From Platanthera guangdongensis (lineage: Eukaryota; Streptophyta; Magnoliopsida; Asparagales; Orchidaceae), in contig CM077155.1 of NCBI GenBank assembly GCA_039583875.1, positions 12,813,046 through 12,877,045 on the forward strand: DNA of 64,000 bases, read 5' to 3'. This document shows, piece after piece, positions 11,877 to 22,956 of the stretch (position 1 is its first letter; every line of letters begins with the position of its first letter). A model generated the notes under the pieces. That model made no database searches. It saw only the letters and a program-made list of their open reading frames with translations, and had not been told where the DNA came from. The position numbers were made by a program, and so were the translations under genes.

Positions 11877-12031
11877 TTCACTATCGTCGGGCGATACCTG
11901 GTATCGCTGATCGGCGATAGTGTGAAAAATATAAAACCGGGGGCATTCAGTCAAAGGCATCAAAACTAGCACTTTTCCTGAAGCCAGATCGCGAAAGTCG
12001 GAGCGGACGGCGGCGAAACCCTAAGACCAAG
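11877..12031 (+). promoter_or_regulatory. Internal antisense promoter and leader of the Copia-2 accessory gene
   Basis: Two copies of the family palindrome, TATCGTCGGGCGATA (11882) and TATCGCTGATCGGCGATA (11902), lie 20 bp apart directly upstream of TATAAAA at 11930-11936. A GC-rich leader follows with a telo-box AAACCCTAA at 12016-12024 and then AAG|GTAAGG, a good plant 5' splice site at 12031/12032. The promoter points opposite to the retrotransposon. Motifs are seen directly; promoter activity is inferred. Confidence 0.6.
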
Positions 12032-12403
12032 GTAAGGAATTATGATTTTTGCTTTTATGCTATAAATTTGTATGGATCTAAGTGTTAGAATAGTGTAGCA
12101 TAGAACACTAGATGAGAAATTTCCAAGTTTTAAATTGCATAAATTATGTTTGTGGATCATAATAAATTGTGTTTGTGTAAGTGAAAAATGTTCATAGATT
12201 GTTGTATCTAAGAGGTTGTAAATGAGTTTTGTGAAAAATAACTTGTAGATCTGATATTTTGGATGAGGAAAAACCAGAACTGAAGTCGTAAATGGACGAA
12301 AAACATTTTCTGCTATCTCCCAGCGACAGTGGGTGTCGTCGGACGGTGATATAAAAAAATGATTTTTTTTGTTTATTTAAAAAAATATTTTCATTTGCTG
12401 CAG
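12032..12403 (+). other. Possible leader intron of the antisense gene
   Basis: GTAAGG at 12032 and TTTGCTGCAG ending at 12403, with AT- and T-rich sequence before the acceptor, fit a 372-bp plant intron. A decayed family palindrome (12312-12350) lies inside. No transcript evidence is available. Confidence 0.4.
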
Positions 12404-13533
12404 TGGCTTCCAGTTCCAAAGACCGTAGAAGCACAGGGAGTGATTCATATTCTTCTTATCAAACATTTCTGGGAATTGAAAATGCAAACATATGGATTGG
12501 ACGGGTGATCGAATTCGACCCGGCTCGTCATGCACACATCCATGATTTGTTAGCAATGGCGGGAATAATGTTGATTATATTCCACATACATTTTCCTCCA
12601 TACTAATCAAAGAATTTTATAATTATCTCAAAGATCCGTGGTTCACGGAACTGAATGGCGGAGTACGATCTAAGATACAAGAACAGGTAGTAGAGATAAC
12701 CCACTACGACCTTAGAGATGAGTTTGGGTTAATAGAGCATGAAAACACCTTAAATGTAGTAGAGAACTATCAGAAGGAAAGGGATTGGACACTATTGAAT
12801 TTGGTTTTGCATGTAAATTCCACAAAAACACTTATTCAATCTACGACCACGCTCACTGAGGATGCACGACTAGTGCATGAAATATTGAGGCACACTGTCC
12901 TACTCAAATCCGGTGATACACGGAAGATAACGACTCAACTGAGTTATGTTACCTACATGATTTTGGAGCTGGAGCCGTTTGACATGACGGACTTTATCCT
13001 TTCAATAATACGTTATGCGTTTAGATTAAAGAGTCCTAATTGGAAAAAACTAAACACACTACCACTTGGAGCCATCATCCTACGTAATTTATATAAGAAA
13101 TACACTTGGATAGACCCAGATTTATACTTCAACGATTGTATTCCATCCATATATTCGATGAGTGGAACACCTTCCATTGGCTGATCTACACGAGGAGGGT
13201 CATCAAGGAGGATTGAACCTGTGTCCACTATCCGAAACCCGCCAATTCCAAGAGGTGGATCGTTGCTAGAAGGGTTGGACTACTTGCGAGAGTCCATCGA
13301 AGAACACAAGAGGGAAGTGAAAAAGAACTTTTGGTGAATTCAGAAATTTTTTAAATTTTTGACAAAAAGTCTCAAGTTGAAGCCCACGCCATTGAAGGTG
13401 GTAGAATTGGAGAATCCGGTCATGGAGCCTACGCATACATCTACTTGCCGAGCACGCCAGACGAGGAGCAGTGAGCATAGTTTGGAAGATGACCAAGGGG
13501 AGACAAGTGCTTGTGAAAGCAAAAACATTTGAA
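12404..13533 (+). pseudogene. Copia-2 antisense accessory gene (broken)
   Basis: On the strand opposite gag-pol, after the candidate intron, open frames run ASSSKDRRSTGSDSYSSY, then after a frame shift near 12560 IKEFYNYLKDPWFTELNGG, ITHYDLRDEF and MTDFILSIIRYAFRLKSPNW, to a stop at 13185. Other frames remain protein-like to about 13533 (DYLRESIEEHKREVKK, a short charged helix). The pattern EFY...L...V....V.IT...LR resembles by eye the N-terminal domain of the A/B accessory protein (45520), and both recall the putative plant transposon protein domain found in plant elements. No ATG is left at the expected start; GTG stands at 12403. Function unknown. It is unusual in being antisense. Confidence 0.55.
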
Positions 13534-13556
13534 GATTTTCGGGATGGCTGGACAAG

Positions 13557-13603
13557 TTAGCGCTATCGCCCGACGACAGTCACTATCGCCGATGACAGTG
13601 AAG
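13557..13603 (+). repeat. Family palindromes after the antisense gene
   Basis: GCGCTATCGCCCGACGACAG and CACTATCGCCGATGACAGTG are two further decayed copies of the Copia-2 palindrome, placed just past the antisense reading frame. Confidence 0.6.
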
Positions 13604-13918
13604 TTTGTTAATTTTCAAAAATAATTTATGATTTAATATTATGTGGGACTTAGTATGTGGTATTGTGCCGCTGTAATAATATAAGACTCAATATGTGATG
13701 TTTACATTCATGGTTTATGTAATTTTATTTTTGTTTAATGTTCATGTTTTTAGCAATTTAATTTTTTTTAGCTTGCTATGGCAATTTATTAGTTTGAAAT
13801 GTCTGGGATTCCTAGTTCTAATCTTAATAATAAAAAATGGGAATCTGAAAGTGGTTTTGTGAAAATATGCGCAAGTTGTGAATCAGTGCTTATAAAATTG
13901 ACTTTGATCGTATTTTAT

Positions 13919-14835
13919 TTTACGTGGTCTCTTATGACATGGTGGCGTACGTCAATGTGTTTAGACCTAGAATGTTGAATTGGATTATATGTTAAGTCAA
14001 TTGCACTTTTATTATCACACTTTAATTCAATTGTTTCATGAACTACTCTAAAGTTTTCTAAAGTTTGTTTCATCCATCAAGCTTGTGCACAACAACTACC
14101 TAGTGTCATGTACTCGGCCTCAGTGGTTGATAAGGCAATAGAATTTTGTTTCCTACTCGACCATGAAATAAGTGAAGGTCCAAGAAAGTGACAGGCGCCA
14201 CTGGTGCTTTTACGATCTAATGAACAACCAGCATAATTAGAATCAGAAAAGCCATACAATATAAAGGCATCATTATGAGGATACCACAAACCTAATTTAG
14301 ATGTGCCAATAAGATATCTAAAAATGCGTTTAACTTCTTTTAAATGAGACTCTTTGGCATTAGCTTGAAATCTAGCACATAAACATACAACGAACATAAT
14401 GTCAGGTCTAGAAGCAGTCAAATACAACAGTGATCCTATCATTCCTCTATATAGTGTTTGATCTATGGATATTCCACTTTCATCCTTTCCTAACTTTAAT
14501 GAGACACTCATGAGGGTATTTGCTTGTTTAAGATTTTCAAACCCAAATCTTTTTAAAACATCATGAATATACTTAGATTGACAAATAAAAATTCCATCAT
14601 GATTTTGAGTAATTTGAAAACCAAGAAAATAAGTGAGTTCGCCTACCATGCTCATTTCAAATTCATTCTTCATAATTTCAATAACACTATCACATAATTT
14701 TTCATTTGTGGATACAAAAATAATGTCATCAACATATATTTGTAAAACGATAAGATCATCATTAATATGTTTAACAAATAAAGTACAATCAGCACTACCC
14801 ATTTTGTAATTATTCTTTAATAAATAAATAGTCAA
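13919..14835 (-). pseudogene. Copia-2 reverse transcriptase C-half and RNase H
   Basis: The open segment 14835-14077 has the catalytic [69 protein letters not shown] and STTEAEYMTLGSCCAQ. Beyond a frame break the minus strand still encodes CDNKSAIDL and RSKHIDVRHHVIRDHVK down to about 13919, the end of RNase H. The last tail before the accessory region is lost. Confidence 0.9.
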
Positions 14836-14839
14836 TCTA

Positions 14840-15553
14840 TCACACCATGCTTAGGGTGCTTGTTTCAAAACATAAAAGAGCTTTTTCTAATTTAAAAACA
14901 TGATCATGAAATCTAACATCAACAAAGCCTGGAGGTTGTTCTACATAAACCTCCTCCTTAATATACCCGTTAAGAAAAGCAGTTTTAACATCCATTTGAA
15001 ATAATTTAAACTTTTTAAAACTAGCAAATGCAAGAAATATTCTAACTGCTTCTAAACGTGCTACGGGTGCAAAGGTTTCATCGAAATCTATTCCTTCTAT
15101 TTGTGAATATACTTTTGCTACAAGTCTAGCTTTATTCCTAGTGACCCTAGATTCACTATCTTGTTTATTTTTGAAAATCCACTTAACCCTTACAATAGGA
15201 TTATTTGACGGTCTTTCTACTAACTTCCAAACCTTATTGAGTTCAAATTGATTAAGCTCGTCATTCATAGCTAAAAACCAAGAATTATCATTTAAAGCAA
15301 CTTCAATGCATTTAGGTTCTATATCAGAAATAAAGCACATATTAGAAAATAACTCACGTACGGATGAACGAGTACTTACCCCTCTTGATGGTTCTCCAAT
15401 AACCAAATCTTGGGGATGATTTTTTGAGAATCTTAGTTCGCTTGGAGGCACGTATTCTTGCTCTTCTTCTTTTTGTTGTTCAACTCCTTTTTTTCTTTTT
15501 GTCTCCAAGGATTTCATCATCATCCAATCTTTGTGGAGGCAAGAACTCTTCAT
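14840..15553 (-). pseudogene. Copia-2 reverse transcriptase N-half
   Basis: About 237 codons with [66 protein letters not shown] and PPGFVDVRF. The frame breaks just where the KQAPRAWY motif should stand (visible but mutated near 14850), then resumes in the next segment. The N-terminal acidic linker with [20 protein letters not shown] joins it to integrase. Confidence 0.9.
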
Positions 15554-16680
15554 CTTTACCTATATTATTAGCTTCTACACAAGGGAAAAACTCATCAAAT
15601 TTAACATGTACAGAGTCTTCAACCATTTTAGTCCTTTTGTTGTAAACTCTATAAGCTTTACTCATTGAAAAATGCCCAATAAAAATGCCTTCATCACACT
15701 TTTCATCAAATTTGCCTAAATTATCCTTAGTGTTCAAAACAAAACATTTACAAACAAAAACTTTAAAATAAGACATATTTAGCTTCTTTTGAAAATATAA
15801 CTCATAAGGTGTTAATTTTAAGAGAGGTCGAAGAATAACACGATTAATAACATAACAAACAATACTAACAGCTTTGGCCCAAAATGATGTAGGTAATTTG
15901 TATTCAGAGAGCATAGTGTGAGCTAGTTCTTGCAAACTTCTATTTTTCCTCTCTACCACACCATTTTGTTGAGGTGTACGAGCAGCGGAAAATTCATGTT
16001 TAATTCCTAACTCATTGAAAAAAATAAACAAATGTTACATTATCAAATTCACCTCCATGATCTGAACGAATGCATTTTATTTTTAAAAGTAGTTCATGTT
16101 GAACACGTAAACATAATTTGGAAAATTCTAAAAAAACATCAGATTTAGACGATAAGAAAATTGTCCAACTAAAGTGAGAGAAATCATCAATCAATACAAA
16201 AGTGTATTTCCTACCACCTAGACATAGTGTATTAATAGGACCAAACAAATCCATATGTATCAATTCTAGCGGCCTAGTGGTGGAAACGACATTTTTGCTT
16301 TTAAAAGAAGACTTTGTAAATTTTCTTTTTTGACATGGTGAACATAAAGATGATAAATTTCCCTACAAAAAAGGTGAACCATTAACTAGTTTATTTTGAG
16401 ATAATTTTAAAATTAACTTGGAACTAGAATGTCCAAGACATCTATGCCACAAATCTAACTCCTCATTTTTAGATATAAAACACTTTAATGAAGAATGTGA
16501 CAAATCATTAAATCTAATCATGTAGACAATTTGAAATCTAGGAGCAGCAATAACAATATCATTTGTTTTGGAGTTAATAATTTTGCATAAGTTTGAAGAT
16601 GAGTCAAACAAGACATTTAAGCCAACATCACATAACTGACTTATTGAGATTAAATTATGCTTCAAACCTTTAACATACAA
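15480..16680 (-). pseudogene. Copia-2 integrase
   Basis: Three minus-strand pieces. 16680-16363 is the pre-integrase part (MYVKGLKHNLISISQLCD, LWHRCLGHSSSKLI). 16263-16012 has the first catalytic motifs (MIHMDLFGPINTLCLGGRKY, IDDFSHFSW, IRSDHGGEFDN). 16031-15480 has AARTPQQNGVVERKNRSLQE and the C-terminal KAYRVYNKRTKMVEDSVHV. It inserts the DNA copy. Frame shifts separate the pieces. Confidence 0.9.
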
Positions 16681-16782
16681 AACATTTGAGATAGTAAATG
16701 ATTTGTTACCTACTACTCCAATGCCGATGATTTTTTCCTTTCCTATTATCGCCAGAAGTAACCACTCCTCCTTTCTTCATCT

Positions 16783-16879
16783 CCAGGCTAAGGAACTTTG
16801 ATTTATTGCCTGTCATATGCTTGGAACACCCTGAGTCCAAGTACCACACGTCTTCTTTGTCCTTAGCCTGCCAACACAC
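16783..16879 (-). pseudogene. Copia-2 protease core
   Basis: The minus strand from about 16850 to 16790 encodes DVWYLDSGCSKHMTGNKSKF, the copia aspartic protease active site of the SIRE-type form. It is too short and too interrupted to be a free reading frame. Confidence 0.82.
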
Positions 16880-18837
16880 CTAGAAAGAGAATGAGAGGAA
16901 AGCTCTGGTTACCCAAGTTGTTCCTCCCATAGAATAGGTGGAAACCTTAGGCACCCAGATTTGTTTAATTGAACAATGTCCCGTCTTCTTACAAGTGTGT
17001 GTTGTGTGACCAAACTTATAACATTTGATACACTTCATGAAATAAGTCGACAGGTTTTTTAGAATAACTTTTGTCCCTTTCTTGGAAGCTACAGGGACAG
17101 TATCTTTATTATTTTTAACTCGAGAAAAAGATTTTCTGGATTTTTTCTTATCGTCGGCGAAAGTGGATGTCACCGGGCGATAGTGTTCAGGTGAGTATCC
17201 AAGTGCGAATTTTTCAGAACCATAGTACTGGTTTCCCAAAACCATATTTAGTGATTTTTGGCCCACTCCAAATTTGTTAGTGGTCATTTTTAAATCACGG
17301 ACTTGTCCCCTTAATATATTATTTTGGAAACAATGGTGCCGCAACGGTTTGCGAAGGACTTCCTGCTGCCTTCCACTTGAGATTGAGAAAACTTTAGAGA
17401 TCTCTCTAAGGCCTCTTTCTCTCTTATAAGTGTTTCAACCCTAGTCAGAGTCTTAGAGAGATCTTTCTCAAGCTCTAGTATCTTTGTCAAAGAGGGACAA
17501 TCCTCTTGACATGACACTTTCTCCTTTCCAAGTACTTTTACATCACTTTTTAATTCCTTATTTTCTTTTACTAACATTTTATTTTCAAATTAAATCAATT
17601 TAATTTCATCCAGTTTTTTGTCTAAATACTTTCAAGTTCTCAAAAATTTAGAATATAAATAATCATAAGTTTCATGAGTTACCTCAGTGTCGCTCTGGAC
17701 ACTACTTCCTTCATCATGTGATGAAACGCTCTTTCCCATCGAGCACATGTTGGCCTCCTCTTCAGTTTCTGACCTTGAACTGGTTGATTCCTCAGAAGTG
17801 GCTTCATCCCATGTTTCTGCCTTCAGAACTTTCTTCTTATCTTTCTTTCTGTGCCGCTTCTCCTTCAGCTCTTTCAGATACTTTGGGCACTTGCTCTTTA
17901 TGTGGCCAATTGTCCTGCAATGATAGCACTCAGGCGGTAGTCTATCATTGTCATCCTCTCCATCAGCTTGAGCTTTTCCTTTCTTATTCCTATATTCTTG
18001 CTTCTTGAAAAATTTCCTGAAAGAATTTCTTCTTTCTGGATTTCTCATGAATCCTCTGAATTTCTTCACAAACAGACTTTCTTCATCTCCATCATCACTT
18101 TCATCGAACTCGCTTTCCTCTTCCTTGTTGGACTTCAACGGCAAAGCTTTCTTTCTTGGCTCTAGGATATACTCTTGTTGTTGAATCTTCGACTCAACTT
18201 CATGGGTTTTTAAGTTGCCTATTAGGTTCTCAATTTGGAGAGACTTTAGATCGTGTGACTCTGAGATGGAAGTCACTTTTGGATTAAACTTCGGGGCAAG
18301 CGATCTAAGTATTTTCCTCACCAAATCTCCATTTGAGAAATTCTTCCCTAGAATCCTTGAGTTGTTCAGTATCTTGCTGAACCTTGTGTACATGGAGTCT
18401 ACATCCTCATCAACCTCTATTTTAAACTTCTCAAACTCTAATTCTAGTTGGAAAATCTTTGAGTCCTTTACCTACGATGTTCCTTCATGAGTAACTTCAA
18501 GAAGATTCCATATATCATATGCAGTATCACATGCACAAACACGGTTAAATTCAGTCATATCTAACACACAAAATAAGGCGTTCATTGTCTTAGCATTATT
18601 TTTACAATGAAATTTATCAGCTTCATCCCATTTGTCCTTGGTTTTTCCATAGAGACACTTCCTACCACATTTTATAGGAGCAGTGTAGCATGTTTCTACC
18701 ATGCCCCAAACATCAATGTCTAGTGTTATTAGAAAGCATCGCATTCGAGCTTTCCAATAGTTATAGTCAGTGCCTGTGAATAAGGGAGGTCTACTTATAC
18801 CTTGCCCCTCAGAAAACGTGTGAGTGTTTTGCGCCAT
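16880..18837 (-). pseudogene. Copia-2 gag (several fragments)
   Basis: It begins MAQNTHTFSEGQGISRPPLF and continues YNYWKARMRCFLITLD and ACDTAYDIWNLLEVTHEGTS, a SIRE-like gag start. The second segment (18393-17632) has a CCHC knuckle CYHCRTIGHIKSKC flanked by Lys/Glu-rich stretches. Later pieces (17577-16880) look helical and include a second Cys/His cluster (CIKCYKFGHTTHTC). The long gag with coiled-coil segments is typical of SIRE/Maximus elements. Frame shifts near 18470, 17630 and 17330. A copy of the family palindrome lies inside near 17153. Confidence 0.88.
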
Positions 18838-18873
18838 TACTCCCGGTGGTCAAACCGATTTTGGAGTAACCTG

Positions 18874-18885
18874 CCTCTGATACCA
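18874..18885 (-). other. Primer binding site of Copia-2
   Basis: TGGTATCAGAGG on the minus strand, complementary to initiator methionine tRNA, two bases from the LTR end at 18888. Confidence 0.92.
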
Positions 18886-18887
18886 AG

Positions 18888-20009
18888 TGTTGGATCTTGC
18901 AGCGCCCTTAGAGTGGGGGTGAATAAGGATTCTTTAAATTTTTCTTAAATTTAAACAAATTGACTTGATGAATAACAACAATATAATTGAAGAATGCAAA
19001 TGTATACTAGCTAAAACAACAATGACATATTTCAAAAGAGATAAATTTAATACAAAGTATCTCTATAGAGCTAGAGACAAAGGCTCATGAAATAAATAAT
19101 TTGCTTGTGTTTTCGCCGGTCCTTCTACCAAGAACCGGCAGGCTAAAGCATATCTCTTCCTAGATCTTGCTACTAGCCGCCCCCTAAATCTAACCACGAT
19201 CTAGACGCTGCACACAAGGCAACGGTTTCTCCCTAAGTCGCACAAGGACTTGGACACCACTTACAAGGCGGCGATTCTCTCCTAAGCCAGACAACGACCT
19301 AGACGCCACGCACAAGGCAGAGATTTCCCTCTCGATTATAATGAGAAAATAAAAGAAACAAGAAACAAAAAAAATGAACACTTTAGGCAAGCCACTTCCT
19401 TCGAACAATGCGCTTAAGATGCCGATGAATCCTTGCTAGAGTTTCTTCGAATACTAAGAACGTGTCGTCAATCTTTCGCGCTTTGGCCTTCATGAGAGTA
19501 TGGAGTATCTCTGAGATCTGGAGCTCTCTGAATCGTCTATGCAGGAAAGTACACTCCAGGTAATCAAAATTCATGATTTCCACAAGAAATGAATGGTTTT
19601 TATATTCTGGCAATATCGTAGGGAGATACTGGGTATCGCAACCTGGCGATATTGGTAACCGCTGCCACGTGTCCCACAAACTCCTCTTTTTCGCATCTCA
19701 CATACGTCGAGCACCGAATTGTGCACTATCGCCTGGCGATACTGGATATCGCCATCTGGTGATAGCGATGCAACAGATGCCACATCTTTGTCGAGCATCG
19801 AACGGAAATACGTCGAGTGGCACTATCGCCTGTTGGCGATATTCAATATTGTTGGGCGATATCTCCAGAACTCAATTCTGATCCAATTAAGCACCATAAA
19901 GATATTAGAGGTAGACCTATGTTATCTGCACAACAAAAACACCTAAAAATCAAATACAAATAAGATTTGTTATTAGCAAACTTGGAAGCGTGGAATATAT
20001 GCTCCAACA
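18888..20009 (-). repeat. 5' LTR of Copia-2 (1122 bp, intact)
   Basis: Begins TGTTGGATCTTG next to the primer site and ends GCTCCAACA next to the target duplication CACTC. It aligns throughout with the split LTR at 7365-10640. Confidence 0.94.
19595..19862 (-). promoter_or_regulatory. LTR promoter of Copia-2 with palindrome cluster
   Basis: A minus-strand TATAAAAA lies at 19595-19602. Upstream on that strand are the palindromes TATCGCCTGGCGATA (19727), TATCGCC..GGTGATA (19747) and two more near 19824 and 19847, with starts about 20-23 bp apart. The same motif recurs at the internal antisense promoter (11882-11919). Confidence 0.65.
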
Positions 20010-21170
20010 CACTCAACGTCATGGACTGATTGGCGTTGAGTGCATTGAGTGCACTCAACGCCATTTTACTTTGAGAAATATCCTGGCTCGGGACGTTGAG
20101 TGTGTTGAGTGAACTCAACGCCATGGACTGATTGGCGTTGAGTTCACTCAATACTATTTTACTTAGAGAAATATCCTGGCTGGGGGCGTTGAGTGTGTTG
20201 AGTGCACTCAATGCCATAGACTGATTGGCGTTGAGTGCGTTGAGTGTACTCAATGCTATTTTACTTAGAGAAATATCCTGGCTCAGGGCGTTGTGTGAGT
20301 TGAGTGCACACAACGCCATGTACTAATTGGCGTTGAGTGCACTCAATTCCATTTTTCTTAGAGAAATATCCTGGCTCGTGGCGTTGAGGCGTTGAGTCTA
20401 CTTAATACCAAGGACTGATTGGCGTTGAGTGTGTTGAGTGCACTAAATACCATTTTACTTAGAGAAATATCCTGGCTCGGGGCATTGAGTATGTTGAGTG
20501 CACTCAACGTCACAGACTGATTGGTATTTAGTTCGTTGAGTGCACTCAATGCCGTTTTACTTAGATAAATATACTGGCTCAGGGAATTGAGTGTGTTGAG
20601 TGCACTCAACACCATGGATTAATTGGTGTTGAGGCACTCAACTCCATTTTACTTAGAGAAATTTACTAGCTTGGTGCGTTGACTGCATTGAGCGCACTCA
20701 ATGCCATAAACCGATTGGCGTTGAGTGCGTTGAGTGCACTCAATGCCATTTTACTTAGAGAAATATCCTGGCTCGGGGCTTTTAGTGTGTTAAGTTCACT
20801 CAATACCATGGACTGATTGGCGTTGAGTGCGTTGAGTGCACTTAATGCCATTTTACTTAGAGAAATATCCTAGCTCGGGGCATTGAGTGCGTTGAGTGCA
20901 CTCAACGCCATGGACTGATTGGCGTTGAGTGCGTTGAGTGCATTCAATACTATTTTACTTAGAGAAATATCCTGGCTCGGGGCGTTGAGTGCGTTGAGTG
21001 AACTCAATGGCATGGACTGATTGGCTTTGAGTGCGTTGAGTGCACTTAATGTCATGTTACTTAGAGGAATATCTTTGCTCGTGGAATTGATTGCGTTGAG
21101 TGCACTCAACGCCATAGACTGATTGGCATGGAGTGCGTTGAGTGCCCTTAACGCCATTTTACTTGGAAAG
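20010..21170 (+). repeat. 102-bp palindromic tandem array
   Basis: About 12 units. The conserved mark GAGAAATATCCTGGCTCGGG recurs at intervals of mostly 102 bp, with three or four short units of 92-93 bp. Each unit holds TTGAGTGCACTCAA and longer GGCGTTGAGTG-type inverted copies. On the minus strand the 102-bp period equals 34 codons and stays open for long stretches (peptide theme ALSALNALNANQSM). The array is part of the presumed G0 LTR; Copia-2 inserted into it. Confidence 0.93.
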
Positions 21171-22956
21171 CTTTCGGGAAGCCTTTGGGCTGAAATAATC
21201 ATCAAAATTCGGCCATGGTGACTCGGAGAGAAAAAACTCCATTTTTTTCCTTTAATGGAGGAGAGAGAAAGTGAGAAAGGAAGCCATTCATGGCCAAGGG
21301 AGACCAAGGGCCTCTCCGATTTATTCAAAAGGCTGGATACATTCCCCCTTATCAGTTTTGAGGAGTTGAATAGCCATGACCATCCACCCAAGGTGGCTGA
21401 AATCAATTTCTCCATTAAGAAAGAGAGAGAAAGAGGGGTCAATAATGTCATGGAAGGTGAAACCCCCACTAATCTCCCCATTGATGGCTGGATTCAACTA
21501 CTCAGGAGTAGGGGAAGAGTTTCCACCATTTTTTTCATATCACCAAGGGGCTTCATACATTGGAAATTTAGTTACTCGAAATTCACCATTAATGGTGAAT
21601 ATGGAAATTCATGCCTTGACCCTTCCCCTTCCCATTTTGACTCTTTTAAAAGCTTCCCCAATGTTAGAGGAGAAGTTTCAACCCTTTACCTGAAGAAATC
21701 GAGCTAGTTGGCTATACAGTTGCAGAGCACCAGAAATCGCAAACTCCGACGATGGTGGCATGACGATCAACCCGACTCCAGCCCTCCACTAAGGTCCTCC
21801 TCTAATCCTTCGTGGGCTAGATCTTAGGGTTCATTAGAGGTGAGAATCGGGCTCAATTGAGCACGGACCAGTGGAACGTTTCCCCTGGTTTTTCGCAAAA
21901 ACTAAGTGTCGGGTTCGCCGGAATCCGCCGCCTCCGGCGGCCAAACCATCTCCGGCCGATAGCCCACAACTCAACGGAGGTGGTGGTGGCATTGGTTGGC
22001 CGAGTGGCCGACAAATGGTCTTGGAAGTGCTCCAGGTCAGGCAGATCCCGACGGTCGGCTAGAGAAAGAAGACGTAATCTAGGCCGTCGGTTGGATCTGT
22101 ACAATATAGTTATAAATATTAATTAAGGTTTTGTTTTATGCCCTTTACTCTACTTTTTTTAAACCGAAAAATAAGGCCCTTAGGTGCTGAACCATGAAAA
22201 GGGGTCAACATAAAAATTGTAGCCCTTGAAGTATACTTTAATTTTTAATTGACTTTAACCCATTTGGGTAAGAAGTTTGACCACACACTCAAAATGGTGC
22301 AGCCTATACATATGCTTGACAAGAGACTAAATTGAGTGCCCCAACAGTCCATCCATCCAAATGACTAGAAATTTGGGTTGCGGCTCACTCTTACCTATAC
22401 CTATAACATATCCAAAAATGAGAATTTTTGGAACAATTTTCCTATAGTTTTTGTAGTAATTTAATAAACCTTTTATGATCTAATTAGAGTGTCTAATGAC
22501 CTCTAAACCCACCAAAATTTTGTTGTCTGCCTCTTAGGGTCATGGCATGACTATGATAAAAATCTCAGCACAATTGGGTTTGATTTGAATAGGTTTTGGT
22601 GAGACCAAAGTGTGGCACTTTACGGGTTAATTAGGGCAAGAGTGAGCCTAGGGCATGGAGGGGCCAATTCTCACCAAAATGGGTTGGGACTTTGGCTAGT
22701 GCCCCAATGTTAGTTTTAACACCCACACATGGAGTTTTGAGTGGATTAGGGTGGATCTGCCATAGGACCCTAGTTCAAACCCTATGGTTTAACTTTGGGG
22801 ATTTGTGAAGAACATGGTGTGATATGTCCATGTATGGACTTGGGGTTTAGTCCATGTAATCCTAGGTTGGTAAATAGCCCTAGGAAGGAATTTGGTGATA
22901 TTTAGACTTAGGCACACAACTTAAACCAATTAGGGATAGTTTAGGCCTATACCTTT
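21171..22956 (+). other. G0 LTR continuation, no gene
   Basis: Unique sequence following the array. It contains weak open frames on both strands (21255-21707, 21857-22126) that match nothing recognised and lack codon structure. A leader-like run (CTTAGGGTTCATTAGAGGTG near 21823) may be the transcribed part of the old LTR. It is interrupted at 22956 by G1. Confidence 0.5.

Larger units (their letters stand above)
7365..20009 (-). mobile_element. Copia-2, SIRE/Maximus-like Ty1/copia retrotransposon
   Basis: A minus-strand element flanked by the perfect target duplication CACTC (7360-7364 and 20010-20014). The LTRs start TGTTGGATCTT and end GCTCCAACA. Without the nested solo LTR it is about 10.5 kb. 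Order on the minus strand: LTR, primer site, gag, protease, integrase, reverse transcriptase, RNase H, then 3 kb holding an antisense accessory gene, polypurine tract and LTR. The gag and YLDSGCSKHMTGN protease motifs resemble the SIRE/Maximus lineage, known for extra coding sequence beyond pol. All genes are broken. Confidence 0.92.

Noticed and set aside
21255..21707. Possible host gene of 150 codons after the satellite
   Set aside because: No recognised motif, overlapping frames of similar quality, and position inside a presumed LTR.
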